A stretch of DNA of 64,000 nt from assembly GCA_963724405.1 (NCBI GenBank), contig CAVRUQ010000003.1, positions 1,798,001-1,862,000 on the forward strand. The letters run 5' to 3'. This document shows, piece by piece, positions 31,725 to 42,964 of this stretch; position 1 is the first letter of the stretch; every line of letters begins with the position of its first letter. The notes beneath the pieces are model-generated. The model was not told the DNA's origin and made no database searches. It worked only from the letters and a program-made list of their open reading frames with translations. The DNA is from CAVQBJ01 sp963724405 (GTDB lineage: Bacteria; Actinomycetota; Thermoleophilia; Solirubrobacterales; Solirubrobacteraceae). Both the position numbers and the translations under genes were made by a program.

Positions 31725-32288
31725 ATGAAGATCGCAAGGCTTATCCTGCGCGTCACGATCGGCGCGCTGTTCGTCGGTCACGGGACGCAGAAGCTCTTCG
31801 GCTGGTTCGGGGGCCACGGCCTGGAGGCCACCGCCGGCGCGTTCGACTCGATGGGCATGCGCCCGGGCAGGCACCACGCGCTCGCCGCCGGTCTCGCCGA
31901 GGCCGGGGGCGGGGCTGCGCTGGCGGCCGGGCTGGCCACCCCGCTCAGCAGCGCCGTGCTCACCGCCACCATGCTCACGGCCATCCACCGCGTTCACCTC
32001 AAGAATGGGCCGTGGGCCACGAGCGGCGGCTACGAGTACAACCTCGTCCTGGTGGCCGGCGTGCTGCTCTTCGCGGAGGAGGGCCCGGGACCGGTGTCCA
32101 TCGACGCCGCGCTCGGACGCGAGCGCACCGGCCCGGAATGGGGGCTGTTCGCGCTCGGCGCCGGGATCCTCGGCGCGCTCGGAGCGCACCTGTACGCGGC
32201 CATGCACTCGCAGCCGGCGCCCGCAGCCGACGTGGAGCCCGAGCCGGCGCCCGACGCCGTCGGGGTGGCCTCGCCCAACGGCGCGTGA
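31725..32288 (+). CDS. DoxX-family membrane protein
   Basis: A 187-residue membrane protein with four helices and the DoxX opening ARLILRVTIGALFVGHGTQK followed by LFGWFGGHG, a later LAEAGGGAALAAGLATPL and the ending VLVAGVLLFAEEGPGPVSID. DoxX proteins are implicated in membrane redox or thiol stress responses. The C-terminal tail is Pro/Ala-rich. ATG 31725 has AGGAGAG about eight bases upstream. It seems to be a single-gene unit. Confidence 0.88.
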   Translation: MKIARLILRVTIGALFVGHGTQKLFGWFGGHGLEATAGAFDSMGMRPGRHHALAAGLAEAGGGAALAAGLATPLSSAVLTATMLTAIHRVHLKNGPWATSGGYEYNLVLVAGVLLFAEEGPGPVSIDAALGRERTGPEWGLFALGAGILGALGAHLYAAMHSQPAPAADVEPEPAPDAVGVASPNGA

Positions 32289-32468
32289 GCCGCCGACGGC
32301 CGATCGACGACGACCGAGGCGGCGTGGCCCTCGCTCACGGCGCGGGCCTACCGCCGTGACGGTCAGCCGGGTCGGCGCGCGTTAGCGCTCGCGCGGCCGG
32401 GCCGGCACCGCCGGATGCCCTCCGGCAGCGGGTGGCGCGATGATGTCGGCAATGGGCGACCGGCGGGC

Positions 32469-33719
32469 ATGCGCACACAGGTAGCGATCGTCGGCGCGGG
32501 CCCGGCCGGGCTCCTGCTCGCCCATCTGCTCGGTCGGCACGGAGTCGAGGCGGTCGTGCTCGAAGCGCGCGGCCGCGAATACGTCGAGGCGAGGGTTCGC
32601 GCCGGCGTGCTCGAGCAGGGCACGACCGACGTCCTGCGCGAGGCGGGCGTCGGTGAGCGGATGGCGCGCGAGGGCCTCGTGCACGGCGGCATCCACCTGC
32701 GCTTCGCCGGACAGACCCACCGCATCCCGTTGAGCGAGCTCACCGGGGGTCGCGCCGTGACCGTCTACGGTCAGACCGAGGTCGTCAAGGATCTCGTCGC
32801 GGCCCGGCTCGCCACCGGGGCGCCGCTGCTGTTCGACTGCGACGACGTGGCCGTGGACGGGATCGACGCCGATGCCCCCGTCATCCGCTACGTGCACGAG
32901 GGGCGCCGCCGGACGCTCGAGTGCGAGTTCGTCGCCGGCTGCGACGGCTCCCACGGCGCGTGCCGCACCGCCATTCCGCCCGGCGTCCTGAGCGTGTGGC
33001 AGCGGGAGTACCCCTACGGGTGGCTCGGGATCCTGGCCGACGTCGCGCCGTCGAGCGATGAGCTCGTCTACGCGCGGCACGAGCGGGGGTTCGCCCTGCA
33101 CAGCATGCGCTCACCGACACGCAGCCGTCTTTACCTTCAGGTGGATCCGCGCGAGGACATCGCGTGCTGGCCGGACGACCGGGTGTGGGAGGAACTGCGC
33201 GTCCGGCTGGCCACCGACGGATGGGAGCTCGACGACGGGCCGGTCCTCGAGAAGTCGATCACTCCGATGCGCAGCTTCGTGGCCGCGCCGATGCGTTACC
33301 GCTCGCTGTTCCTCGCCGGCGACGCCGCCCACATCGTGCCGCCGACCGGCGCGAAGGGCCTCAACCTCGCCGTCGCCGACGTCACCCTGCTGGCCGATGC
33401 GCTCGCCGAGCGGCTCGGCTCCGGGTCCTCGGCCGGGCTCGACGACTACTCGGACCGCTGCCTGGCCCGGGTGTGGCGGGCGCAGCACTTCAGCTGGTGG
33501 ATGACGACGATGCTGCATGTCGATCCCGCCGACGACGCCTACGACGACGCCCTGGCGCGCTCGCAGCTCGAATACGTGTGCAGCTCGACCGCCGCCGCGA
33601 CGTCGCTGGCCGAGAACTACGTCGGGCTACCGCTGCGACGGCCGTCACGCGTACAGTCTCGCCATCACCGAGTCGAACAGGGCGCCGGCCGCGAGGAGGC
33701 CGGAGGACCGAGGGAGTGA
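32469..33719 (+). CDS. pobA: 4-hydroxybenzoate 3-monooxygenase
   Basis: A 416-residue FAD enzyme that hydroxylates 4-hydroxybenzoate to protocatechuate with NADPH or NADH. Motifs in order: the FAD site VAIVGAGPAGLLLAHLLG, the long conserved stretch EYVEARVRAGVLEQGT typical of PobA, the DG motif AGCDGSHGACR, and the GD motif LFLAGDAAHIVPPTGAKGLN. The length is slightly above the usual 394. The start ATG 32469 begins directly at the Rossmann fold. The gene ends seven bases before pcaH, so substrate hydroxylation and ring cleavage are co-expressed. Confidence 0.95.
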   Translation: MRTQVAIVGAGPAGLLLAHLLGRHGVEAVVLEARGREYVEARVRAGVLEQGTTDVLREAGVGERMAREGLVHGGIHLRFAGQTHRIPLSELTGGRAVTVYGQTEVVKDLVAARLATGAPLLFDCDDVAVDGIDADAPVIRYVHEGRRRTLECEFVAGCDGSHGACRTAIPPGVLSVWQREYPYGWLGILADVAPSSDELVYARHERGFALHSMRSPTRSRLYLQVDPREDIACWPDDRVWEELRVRLATDGWELDDGPVLEKSITPMRSFVAAPMRYRSLFLAGDAAHIVPPTGAKGLNLAVADVTLLADALAERLGSGSSAGLDDYSDRCLARVWRAQHFSWWMTTMLHVDPADDAYDDALARSQLEYVCSSTAAATSLAENYVGLPLRRPSRVQSRHHRVEQGAGREEAGGPRE

Positions 33720-33726
33720 GCTTGCC

Positions 33727-34485
33727 GTGAACGAACCGAGCACCGAGACGACCGGCATCCAGCCGTCGGCGTCCGACACGCCGACGAGCTACGCCCGCGA
33801 GCCCGCGGGTGCGCACCCCCCGCTGGACTACGAGCCCTACAAGTCGACCGCCCGGCGGCACCCGCGGCAGCCGCTCGTCTACCTGCCCCAGACCGTAACG
33901 GAGATCACCGGTCCGCAGCTCGGTTCCGAGCGCGTCCTGGGCGAGCACGACGACGATCTCACCCGGCAGCACGAGGGCGAGCCGATCGGCGAGCGGATCA
34001 CGGTCACCGGCCGTGTCATGGACACCGAGGGCAAGCCCCTGCGCCGGACGCTCGTGGAGATCTGGCAGGCCAACGCGGCCGGTCGCTACGCGCACCGTTG
34101 GGATCGCTGGCCCGCACCGCTCGATCCCAACTTCTCGGGGGCCGGGCGCTGCGTGACCGACGACGACGGGCGCTACCGCTTCGTGACGGTCAAGCCCGGC
34201 CCGTATCCGTGGGGCAACCATCACAACGCCTGGCGGCCGGCGCACATCCACCTCTCGCTGCTCGGCCGGGCGTTCGCGCAGCGGCTCGTCACGCAGATGT
34301 ACTTCCCGGGCGATCCGCTGTTCGCGTACGACCCGATCTTCAACTCGGTGCGCGACGCGGAGGCCCGCGGACGCCTCGTATCGCAATTCTCGATCCACGG
34401 CAGCGAGGCGAACTGGGCCCTCGCCTACGAGTTCGACATCTATCTGCGCGGGCCTGGGGCGACGCCGTTCGAGGAGTCTCATTGA
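33727..34485 (+). CDS. pcaH: protocatechuate 3,4-dioxygenase beta subunit
   Basis: A 252-residue catalytic subunit of the non-heme Fe(III) enzyme that opens the ring of protocatechuate between its hydroxyls. The four iron ligands are visible: Tyr121 (GRYAHRWD), Tyr160 (GPYPWGNHHNAW), and His173 and His175 (PAHIHLSL). The first 35 residues are a variable Thr/Ser/Pro-rich extension. The start is GTG 33727. The stop overlaps the TTG start of pcaG (TTGA). Confidence 0.95.
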   Translation: MNEPSTETTGIQPSASDTPTSYAREPAGAHPPLDYEPYKSTARRHPRQPLVYLPQTVTEITGPQLGSERVLGEHDDDLTRQHEGEPIGERITVTGRVMDTEGKPLRRTLVEIWQANAAGRYAHRWDRWPAPLDPNFSGAGRCVTDDDGRYRFVTVKPGPYPWGNHHNAWRPAHIHLSLLGRAFAQRLVTQMYFPGDPLFAYDPIFNSVRDAEARGRLVSQFSIHGSEANWALAYEFDIYLRGPGATPFEESH

Positions 34486-35042
34486 TCTTCGGCCCCACCC
34501 CGTCGCAGACCGTCGGTCCGTACTTCGCGATCGGGTTGCCTTGGGCCGATGGTCCCTCGGCCGTGCCGGTGGTGACGCCCGGCGCGATCACGATCGCCGG
34601 CTCCGTCCGCGACGGGGCCGGCGATCCGATACCCGACTGCCTGATCGAGACCTGGCAGGCCGACGGCGACGGCCGCTTCGCCGATCTGCTCGGCCACGGC
34701 CGTCGCTCGGCGCTGCCGGGCTTCCGCGGCTTCGCCCGCTGCGCCACCGACGACGACGGCGCCTACGCGATCGTGACCGTCAAGCCGGGCCCCGTCGCCG
34801 GCCCCCGGGGTTCGACGCAGGCGCCGCACATCGACGTGTCGGTGTTCGCCCGCGGCCTGTTGCATCGCTGCGTGACGCGCATCTACTTCGCCGACGAGGC
34901 CGAGGCCAACGACGCCGACCCGATCCTGGCCGCGGTTCCCGCCGACCGGCGTGACACGCTGCTCGCCCACCCCGGCGACGATGGCTACCGATTCGACATC
35001 CGGCTCCAGGGACCGGGCGAGACGGTCTTCTTTGCCCTCTGA
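34482..35042 (+). CDS. pcaG: protocatechuate 3,4-dioxygenase alpha subunit
   Basis: A 186-residue structural partner of PcaH. It begins with TPSQTVGPYFAIGLPW and has the same fold (VTVKPGPVAGPRGSTQAPHI) but lacks the tyrosine ligands, as expected for the alpha chain. The start is TTG 34482: GAGGAG lies five bases upstream, TTGA overlaps the pcaH stop, and no ATG or GTG fits. The gene overlaps the start of pcaB by 11 bases. Confidence 0.93.
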   Translation: MIFGPTPSQTVGPYFAIGLPWADGPSAVPVVTPGAITIAGSVRDGAGDPIPDCLIETWQADGDGRFADLLGHGRRSALPGFRGFARCATDDDGAYAIVTVKPGPVAGPRGSTQAPHIDVSVFARGLLHRCVTRIYFADEAEANDADPILAAVPADRRDTLLAHPGDDGYRFDIRLQGPGETVFFAL

Positions 35043-36192
35043 CGGCGGCCTCTTCGGAGGCATCTACGCACGGGGCGGCGCCGCCGAGCAGGTGAGCGGC
35101 CCGGCATGGCTGCAGGCGCTGCTCGACACGGAGGCGGCGCTCGCGCGCGCGTGCGCACGCGAGGGGCTCATCACCGCCGCCGACGCCGAAGCGGTCGCGG
35201 CAGCGTGCCGCGCGGACCGCTTCGACCTCGCCGCGCTGGCCGGCGCCGCGGCCCAGCACGCATCGCCCGTCGTGCCGCTCGTGCGCGCGCTGCGCGAGTC
35301 GGTCGGGGACGAGCTCGCCGGCGCCGTGCACCTCGGTGCCACCAGTCAGGACATCCTCGACACAGCGGCGATGCTCGTCGCCCGGCGGGCGCTGCACCCG
35401 GTGCTCATCGACGCGGGCGCCGCCGCCGCCGCGTGCGTCCCGATCGCCGAGGCCCACCGGCTCACGCCGATGGCCGGGCGGACGCTGCTCGCGCAGGCGC
35501 TGCCGACCTCGTTCGGGCTGCGGGCGGCCGGCTGGCTCGTCGGGATCGACGAGGCGCGGACACGGCTCGCGGCGATCCGCGACGGCGAGCTGGCCGTGCA
35601 GATGGGTGGTCCGGTGGGGTCCCGCTCCCCCGTGATCGCCGCGCACGTGGCCGCGGAGCTCGGGCTCGCCGAGCCGACCCTTCACTGGCACACGATCCGC
35701 ACGCGCATCGCCGCCCTCGCCGGAGCGCTCGGCGCCCTCGCGGGGGTGCTCGCGAAGGTGGCGCGCGACGTGACGCTGCTGGCGGAGGATGAGATCGGCG
35801 AGGTGCGCGAGGGCGCCGACGCCGGCCGTGGCGCCTCTTCGGCGATGGCGCACAAGCGCAACCCGGTCGCCGCGGTGTCCGTGCTCGCCTGCACGCGACG
35901 CGTACCCGGGCTCGTGGCGACGCTGCTCGGCGCCATGGAGCAGGAGCACGAGCGCGCCGCCGGCGCGTGGCAGGCGGAGTGGGGCACGCTCGCCGACCTG
36001 CTCGCGCTGACCGGGTCGGCGACGGCCTGGGCGCGGGACCTGCTCGAGCGGCTCGAGGTCGACGAGGCCCGCATGGCCGAGAACCTCGCCCGTCTCGCTC
36101 GCGCCGGCGTGGCCGAGGCGGCCGACCCCGGGCATCACCTCGGCGCCGCCTCCGAGCTGATCGATCGGGCGCTCGGGGCGCACGAGCCGTGA
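35032..36192 (+). CDS. pcaB: 3-carboxy-cis,cis-muconate cycloisomerase
   Basis: A 386-residue member of the fumarase/aspartase superfamily that converts 3-carboxymuconate to 4-carboxymuconolactone. It shows VHLGATSQDILDTA and the superfamily signature GRGASSAMAHKRNPVA. The family length is typically 350-450. The start is inferred as TTG 35032, because the frame has no better start near the conserved N-terminus (GGLFGGIYARGGAAE). The gene overlaps pcaG by 11 bases and pcaD by 4 (GTGA). Confidence 0.93.
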   Translation: MPSDGGLFGGIYARGGAAEQVSGPAWLQALLDTEAALARACAREGLITAADAEAVAAACRADRFDLAALAGAAAQHASPVVPLVRALRESVGDELAGAVHLGATSQDILDTAAMLVARRALHPVLIDAGAAAAACVPIAEAHRLTPMAGRTLLAQALPTSFGLRAAGWLVGIDEARTRLAAIRDGELAVQMGGPVGSRSPVIAAHVAAELGLAEPTLHWHTIRTRIAALAGALGALAGVLAKVARDVTLLAEDEIGEVREGADAGRGASSAMAHKRNPVAAVSVLACTRRVPGLVATLLGAMEQEHERAAGAWQAEWGTLADLLALTGSATAWARDLLERLEVDEARMAENLARLARAGVAEAADPGHHLGAASELIDRALGAHEP

Positions 36193-36971
36193 GCGATTGC
36201 CCGCTGTACCACGAGGTGACGGGTCCGGCGGACGGCCCGGCGCTGCTCCTGGGCGGCTCGCTCGGCACGACCCTGCGGATGTGGGATCCGCAGGTGCCGG
36301 CGCTTTCCGCGCGGTGGCGGGTCGTTCGGCTCGACCATCGCGGGCACGGCGGCTCGCCCGTGCCCGACGGCCCGTACGCGATCGACGATCTCGGGCGCGA
36401 CGTCCTGGCGCTGCTCGACCGTCTCGGGCTCGAGCGGGCGTCCTGGTGCGGCCTGTCGCTCGGCGGGATGGTCGGCATGTGGCTCGCCGCCCACGCTCCC
36501 GAGCGGATCGACGGGCTCGTGCTCGTCAGCACGTCGGCCCACCTGCCGCCCGCGTCGGCCTACGCGCAGCGGGCCGCCGCCGTGCGCGAGGCCGGCACGC
36601 CCGCGGTCGTCGCCGACGCGGTCGTCGGGCGCTGGTTCACACCGGGTTACGCGAGCGCGCACCCCAACGTCGTCGCACGCCACCGCGCGATGATCGCCGC
36701 GACGCCGGCCGAGGGCTACGCCGGCTGCTGCGAGGCGATCGCGCGGCTCGATCTGCGCGCCGACCTGGGGCGGATCGTGACGCCGACCCTGGTCATCGCC
36801 GCCGCGGACGATCCCGCGACGCCGCCGCCACACGGCGAGGCGATCGCGCGGGGCGTCCGCGGCGCGCGGCTCGAGATCGTGCCCGACGCCGCGCACCTCG
36901 CCAGCGTGCAGCAGCCCGACGTCGTCAACCGCCTCATCGCCGACCACCTCGATACCCGGGAGGAACCATGA
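36189..36971 (+). CDS. pcaD: 3-oxoadipate enol-lactonase
   Basis: A 260-residue alpha/beta hydrolase. The nucleophile elbow is GLSLGGM with Ser90, a possible acid Asp lies in AAADDPATPP, and a His in PDAAHLASVQ. It hydrolyses the enol-lactone to 3-oxoadipate. GTG 36189 overlaps the pcaB stop, and its own stop overlaps the pcaC ATG (ATGA). PcaD and PcaC are separate proteins here, whereas many actinobacteria have them fused as PcaL. Confidence 0.93.
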   Translation: MSDCPLYHEVTGPADGPALLLGGSLGTTLRMWDPQVPALSARWRVVRLDHRGHGGSPVPDGPYAIDDLGRDVLALLDRLGLERASWCGLSLGGMVGMWLAAHAPERIDGLVLVSTSAHLPPASAYAQRAAAVREAGTPAVVADAVVGRWFTPGYASAHPNVVARHRAMIAATPAEGYAGCCEAIARLDLRADLGRIVTPTLVIAAADDPATPPPHGEAIARGVRGARLEIVPDAAHLASVQQPDVVNRLIADHLDTREEP

Positions 36972-37354
36972 GCGACCCGCTCCACGACGCCGGCATGTCG
37001 GTGCGCCGCGAGGTGCTCGGCGACGCGCACGTCGACCGCGCCGTGACGGCCGCGACCGCCTTCACCGCCCCGTTTCAGGACCTGATCACGCGCTACGCGT
37101 GGGGCACCGTCTGGGCGCGCGATGGCCTGGATCGGCGCACGCGCAGCTGCATCACGCTCGCGGTGCTGACCGCGCTCGGCCGCGAGCGAGAGCTTCCGCT
37201 GCACGTCCGCGGAGCCCTGCGCAACGGCTGCACCGCCGAGGAGATCGGCGAGGTGCTCCTGCACACGGCCGTCTACGCGGGTGTGCCGGCGGCCAACGGG
37301 GCGTTCGCGATCGCCCAGGAGGTCCTCGCCGAGGAGGGCGCGCTCGACCCCTGA
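36968..37354 (+). CDS. pcaC: 4-carboxymuconolactone decarboxylase
   Basis: A 128-residue protein of the carboxymuconolactone decarboxylase fold. It contains TRYAWGTVWARDGLDRRTRS and LHVRGALRNGCTAEEIGEVL, the region with the conserved catalytic Glu and His. It decarboxylates 4-carboxymuconolactone to the enol-lactone used by PcaD. An AGGA-type site inside the end of pcaD precedes ATG 36968. It is the last gene of the pob-pca operon; no pcaIJF genes follow within the window. Confidence 0.93.
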   Translation: MSDPLHDAGMSVRREVLGDAHVDRAVTAATAFTAPFQDLITRYAWGTVWARDGLDRRTRSCITLAVLTALGRERELPLHVRGALRNGCTAEEIGEVLLHTAVYAGVPAANGAFAIAQEVLAEEGALDP

Positions 37355-37363
37355 GGCCGCGGA

Positions 37364-38821
37364 TCAGAACGGATACGGCGCGATGTCCCCCTGCATCGTC
37401 AGCCACTGGGTCTCGGTGAACGCGTCGAGGTTCGCCCCACCGCCGAAGCGCGCCCCGGTGCCCGACGCGGCGACGCCACCGAACGGGGCGACCGCCTCGT
37501 CGTCGACCGTCTGATCGTTGATGTGGACGATCCCCGAGCGGATGCGATCGGCGAGCGCCATCGCCCGCATGACGTCCCGGGTGAGGATCCCGAGCGAGAG
37601 CCCGTAGTCGGTGTCGTTGGCGATCTGCGCCGCCTCCTCCAGCGATGAGAAGCGGGCGATCGGCGCGACCGGGCCGAACACCTCCTCGGCCCAGGCCGGG
37701 GTGTCCGGGCTGACGCCGGTCAAGACGGTCGGGCGGTAGAAGAGCCCGTCGTAGCTGCCGCCCTCCTCGATCGTCGCCCCTGCGTCCCGGCTCGCCGTCA
37801 CCAGCCCGTGGATGCGGTCGCGCTGGCGCTCGTCGATGACCGGGCCGATCGCCACCTGTTCGCTCGCGGGGTCACCGACGGGCAGCTGCGCGGCCTTGGC
37901 CGCGAGACCCTCGGCGTACGCATCGACGAGCGAGTCGTGCACGATGTGGCGGCCGGTCGTCATGCAGACCTGGCCCTGGTGGATGAACGAGCCGAACGCC
38001 GCCGCGCTGAGCGCCGGCCCCAGGTCGGCGTCGTCGAGCACGATCAGGGCGGAGTTGCCGCCGAGCTCGAGATGCGCGCGCTTGAGCAGCCGCCCGGCGA
38101 GCTCGCCGACCCTCCGTCCGGCGGCGGTCGAGCCGGTGAAGGAGATCACCCGCACCTCCGGCGCCTCGATGAGTGCGGTTCCAACCTCGGCGTCGCCCGG
38201 CAGGACCTGCAGCACTCCGTCGGGCAGCCCCGCCTCGGCGAAGATGCGGGCCAGCACGAGGCCCCCCACGACCGCCGTCCTCGGATCCGGCTTGAGGATC
38301 ACGGCGTTGCCAAGCGCCAGCGCGGGCGCCACCGACCGGGTCGACAGGATGAGCGGGAAGTTGAACGGCGAGATCACGCCGACCACGCCCGCCGGCAGGC
38401 GGCGGGCCAGGGACAGCCGCGGCTTGGCGGTGGCCAGGACCTCGCCGCTCGGACGTGACGGCAGCGTCGCCGCCTCGTAGCACTCCTGCGCCGCGATGTG
38501 CGTCTCCAGTTGCGCCTTGGGCGCCACGGACCCGGCCTCGCGAACGATCCAGGCCTCGATCTGGGCGGCATGCTCGGCCACGAGATCGCCGGCGCGGCGC
38601 AGCACCGCGGCACGCTCCTCGTACGGGCGCCCGGCCCACTCCGGTGCAGCCGCCGCCGCCCGGCGCGCCGCGGCCGCGACGTCGCCGGCGTCGCCGCGCG
38701 CCATGCGTCCGAGCTCGTTGCCCGTCGCCGGCTCGACCACGGGCACCGACGGTCCGGCGGCGACGCTCCATTCCCCCGAGAGCAGGCTCTCAGACCAGCT
38801 GTCGGTCTCGATCACGCTCAT
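37364..38821 (-). CDS. aldehyde dehydrogenase, aromatic-aldehyde type
   Basis: A 485-residue NAD(P)-dependent aldehyde dehydrogenase. Motifs: the cofactor region FNFPLILSTRSVAPALALGN, SFTGSTAAGRR, ELGGNSALIVLDDADL with the catalytic Glu, GQVCMTTGR with the nucleophilic Cys near residue 285, and EEVFGPVAP. It resembles benzaldehyde/vanillin dehydrogenases (XylC/Vdh type). Its stop lies nine bases from the pcaC stop, and with PobA it could feed 4-hydroxybenzaldehyde or vanillin-like aldehydes into the protocatechuate route (inference from position). AGGAGGAGGG precedes ATG 38821. Confidence 0.9.
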   Translation of the reverse strand: MSVIETDSWSESLLSGEWSVAAGPSVPVVEPATGNELGRMARGDAGDVAAAARRAAAAAPEWAGRPYEERAAVLRRAGDLVAEHAAQIEAWIVREAGSVAPKAQLETHIAAQECYEAATLPSRPSGEVLATAKPRLSLARRLPAGVVGVISPFNFPLILSTRSVAPALALGNAVILKPDPRTAVVGGLVLARIFAEAGLPDGVLQVLPGDAEVGTALIEAPEVRVISFTGSTAAGRRVGELAGRLLKRAHLELGGNSALIVLDDADLGPALSAAAFGSFIHQGQVCMTTGRHIVHDSLVDAYAEGLAAKAAQLPVGDPASEQVAIGPVIDERQRDRIHGLVTASRDAGATIEEGGSYDGLFYRPTVLTGVSPDTPAWAEEVFGPVAPIARFSSLEEAAQIANDTDYGLSLGILTRDVMRAMALADRIRSGIVHINDQTVDDEAVAPFGGVAASGTGARFGGGANLDAFTETQWLTMQGDIAPYPF

Positions 38822-38968
38822 CTCGATCCCTCCTCCTCCGACAAGGCGCAGAGCGCCTCCGATCGACTGCGGTCCGTGGCGGATTGTCTCGCGATATCGC
38901 GGCGCGGTCGAGCCGGCGGCTCGGACGCGCCCCGACGGGCGGCGTCACGCTAGGGTGCGTGCCCCCAA

Positions 38969-41182
<2,214 letters not shown>

Positions 41183-41284
41183 GATGCCGCCGCGCGGGGT
41201 CCGCGCACGGCTTCGCAACATCTTCCGTCCAGCCCCGGCGCTCGCGGGGTACATAATCGCGAGCCGCTGCCGACTACTGCCGAC

Positions 41285-42940
41285 ATGGCGGTACGGAGAG
41301 CAGCACGGGAAGCGGGGCGGGCACCGTCGCCGGGCGGCGGGCGCCGCCGCCGGGCCGGACGCGGGCTCGCGCTCGTCGCGATGGCCGCCTGCGCCCTCGC
41401 GGTGCCGGCGGGCGCGCTGGCGCTGACGCACGCTGCGTCGTCGCGCACCGTGACGCGACAGCACCGTCGAGTCGCCCCCCGGCACCCGGGTCGCGTGACC
41501 CACCCGGCAACGCACACGAGCGACGCGCGGCGCTCGTGGTGGCGGCGCGAGCGCCATCCGCGCGGTTCCGGCTCGACGACCACGACATCGACCGCAACCA
41601 CGACGTCGACGTCAACCGCCGCCCCCACCGTCACCTCGACCTCGACCGCCACCACGACCGTGGCCTCGACCTCGACCACGACCACGACCGTGGCCTCGAC
41701 CTCAACGGCCACCCCAACCTCGACCGCCACCTCGACCGCGTCGAGCGCGCCGACGACGTCGGCGTCCGCGTCGAGCACGGCCTCGACCACGGTCACGGTG
41801 ACGTCGACATCCACGACGACGGCCACGGCCTCCGACCCCGCGACGTCCTCGACCTCGTCGGCGTCGACCTCGACGACCGCGTCCTCGACGCCGACCGTGA
41901 CGTCGACCTCCACCTCGACGGCGACGACGACCTCCGACGCGGGCCCGATGCCGTCGGACCCGGCGCTCCAGCCGTATGAGATGGGTGGCGACTACGCCGG
42001 GACGTTCAACCAGCCGATTCCGGCCGGCGAGCCCACCGACCCGCGGTCCGCGCAGGTCGTCTCCGACATGGTCGCCAGCATGGGTCAGCAGCGAGTGCTG
42101 CTCAACGAGGGCGTGGACGTACCGGGGATCTACATGGCCTCGGCGTCCGATCCGACCTGGACGATCACGAACTCCGAGGGCCTGCCGACGATCACCTTCC
42201 CGGTTCCGGCGGACGCCGCGCCGGGCGGCACGGTCTCCACCGGCTCCGACGCGCCGATGGTCGTGTATGACCCGAGCAACCCGCGCTGGGGCGCCGACAC
42301 GGAGCTGCGCATGTGGCACGCGACCATGGACCCGTCGACGCACACCATCACGACGGACGGCTACGGCGTGTTTCACTACGACCGCGGCAGCGATGGACGA
42401 CCGCTGCTCGGCACCGGCACCGGCAGCAACCTGCCCTGGGCCGGGCTGATCCGCGGCTGGGAGGTGCAGGCGGGATCGATCAACCACGCGCTGCGCTTCG
42501 CCGCGCCCGGCGCGTCTTCGGGCTTCCGTCTCCCCGCCACGACCTCCGATCAGAACGGCTCCGGGCCGCTGGAGGAGGGCATGCGCCTGCAGCTCGACCC
42601 GTCGGTCGACTGCTCGACCCGCACGGTGCCCTTCTCCGACCCGACCGGTACGGACACGCGCTTCCTGCGCGAGATCTGCCGCGCGCTACAGACCTACGGG
42701 ATGATCATGACCGACGGAAGCAGCAACTACGCGCTCATGATGGAGCTCGACTCGGCCGACGGCGGCACGGCGGACTGGAGCTCGATCCTCGCGCCGCCGC
42801 CGTCGAACCTCTGGGGCAACATCGTCCGCGATCAGACGGCCAACCTCACCGGAGACGGGGTGCCGCGCGATGCCACGACGGGCATCCCGTGGGGCCAGAT
42901 GCGCGTGCTCGCCTCCAGCGTCTTCCCGAGCGCCGGTTAG
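41285..42940 (+). CDS. large secreted protein with a Thr/Ser-rich linker
   Basis: A 551-residue protein. A basic N-terminus and hydrophobic segment (GLALVAMAACALAVPAGALA) form a signal peptide. Residues about 97-215 are almost only Thr, Ser, Ala and Val, a stalk or linker of the kind often O-glycosylated. The C-terminal 330 residues form a compact-looking domain (VLLNEGVDVPGIYMAS; VYDPSNPRWGADTELRMW; FHYDRGSDGRPLLG; MIMTDGSSNYALMMELD) found in actinobacterial secreted proteins of unknown role. It might bind or cut polysaccharide, but no catalytic motif is clear. The start is ATG 41285. Confidence 0.82.
   Translation: MAVRRAAREAGRAPSPGGGRRRRAGRGLALVAMAACALAVPAGALALTHAASSRTVTRQHRRVAPRHPGRVTHPATHTSDARRSWWRRERHPRGSGSTTTTSTATTTSTSTAAPTVTSTSTATTTVASTSTTTTTVASTSTATPTSTATSTASSAPTTSASASSTASTTVTVTSTSTTTATASDPATSSTSSASTSTTASSTPTVTSTSTSTATTTSDAGPMPSDPALQPYEMGGDYAGTFNQPIPAGEPTDPRSAQVVSDMVASMGQQRVLLNEGVDVPGIYMASASDPTWTITNSEGLPTITFPVPADAAPGGTVSTGSDAPMVVYDPSNPRWGADTELRMWHATMDPSTHTITTDGYGVFHYDRGSDGRPLLGTGTGSNLPWAGLIRGWEVQAGSINHALRFAAPGASSGFRLPATTSDQNGSGPLEEGMRLQLDPSVDCSTRTVPFSDPTGTDTRFLREICRALQTYGMIMTDGSSNYALMMELDSADGGTADWSSILAPPPSNLWGNIVRDQTANLTGDGVPRDATTGIPWGQMRVLASSVFPSAG
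41570..41940 (+). repeat. low-complexity region encoding the Thr/Ser linker
   Basis: Short imperfect repeats of ACGACC/TCGACC-type words, for example two near-identical stretches ending GTGGCCTCGACCTCGACC, encode the linker of the secreted protein. The alternative +2 frame stays open and would encode an Asp/His-rich peptide, which I regard as a composition effect. Confidence 0.7.
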
Positions 42941-42964
42941 CGGCGCCGCGACGGCCGCGGCCGC

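Noticed and set aside
41536..41979. 147-codon Asp/His-rich frame overlapping the Thr/Ser linker
   Set aside because: It arises from reading the ACC/TCG linker repeats one base out of frame. The main frame has a signal peptide and a long C-terminal domain.
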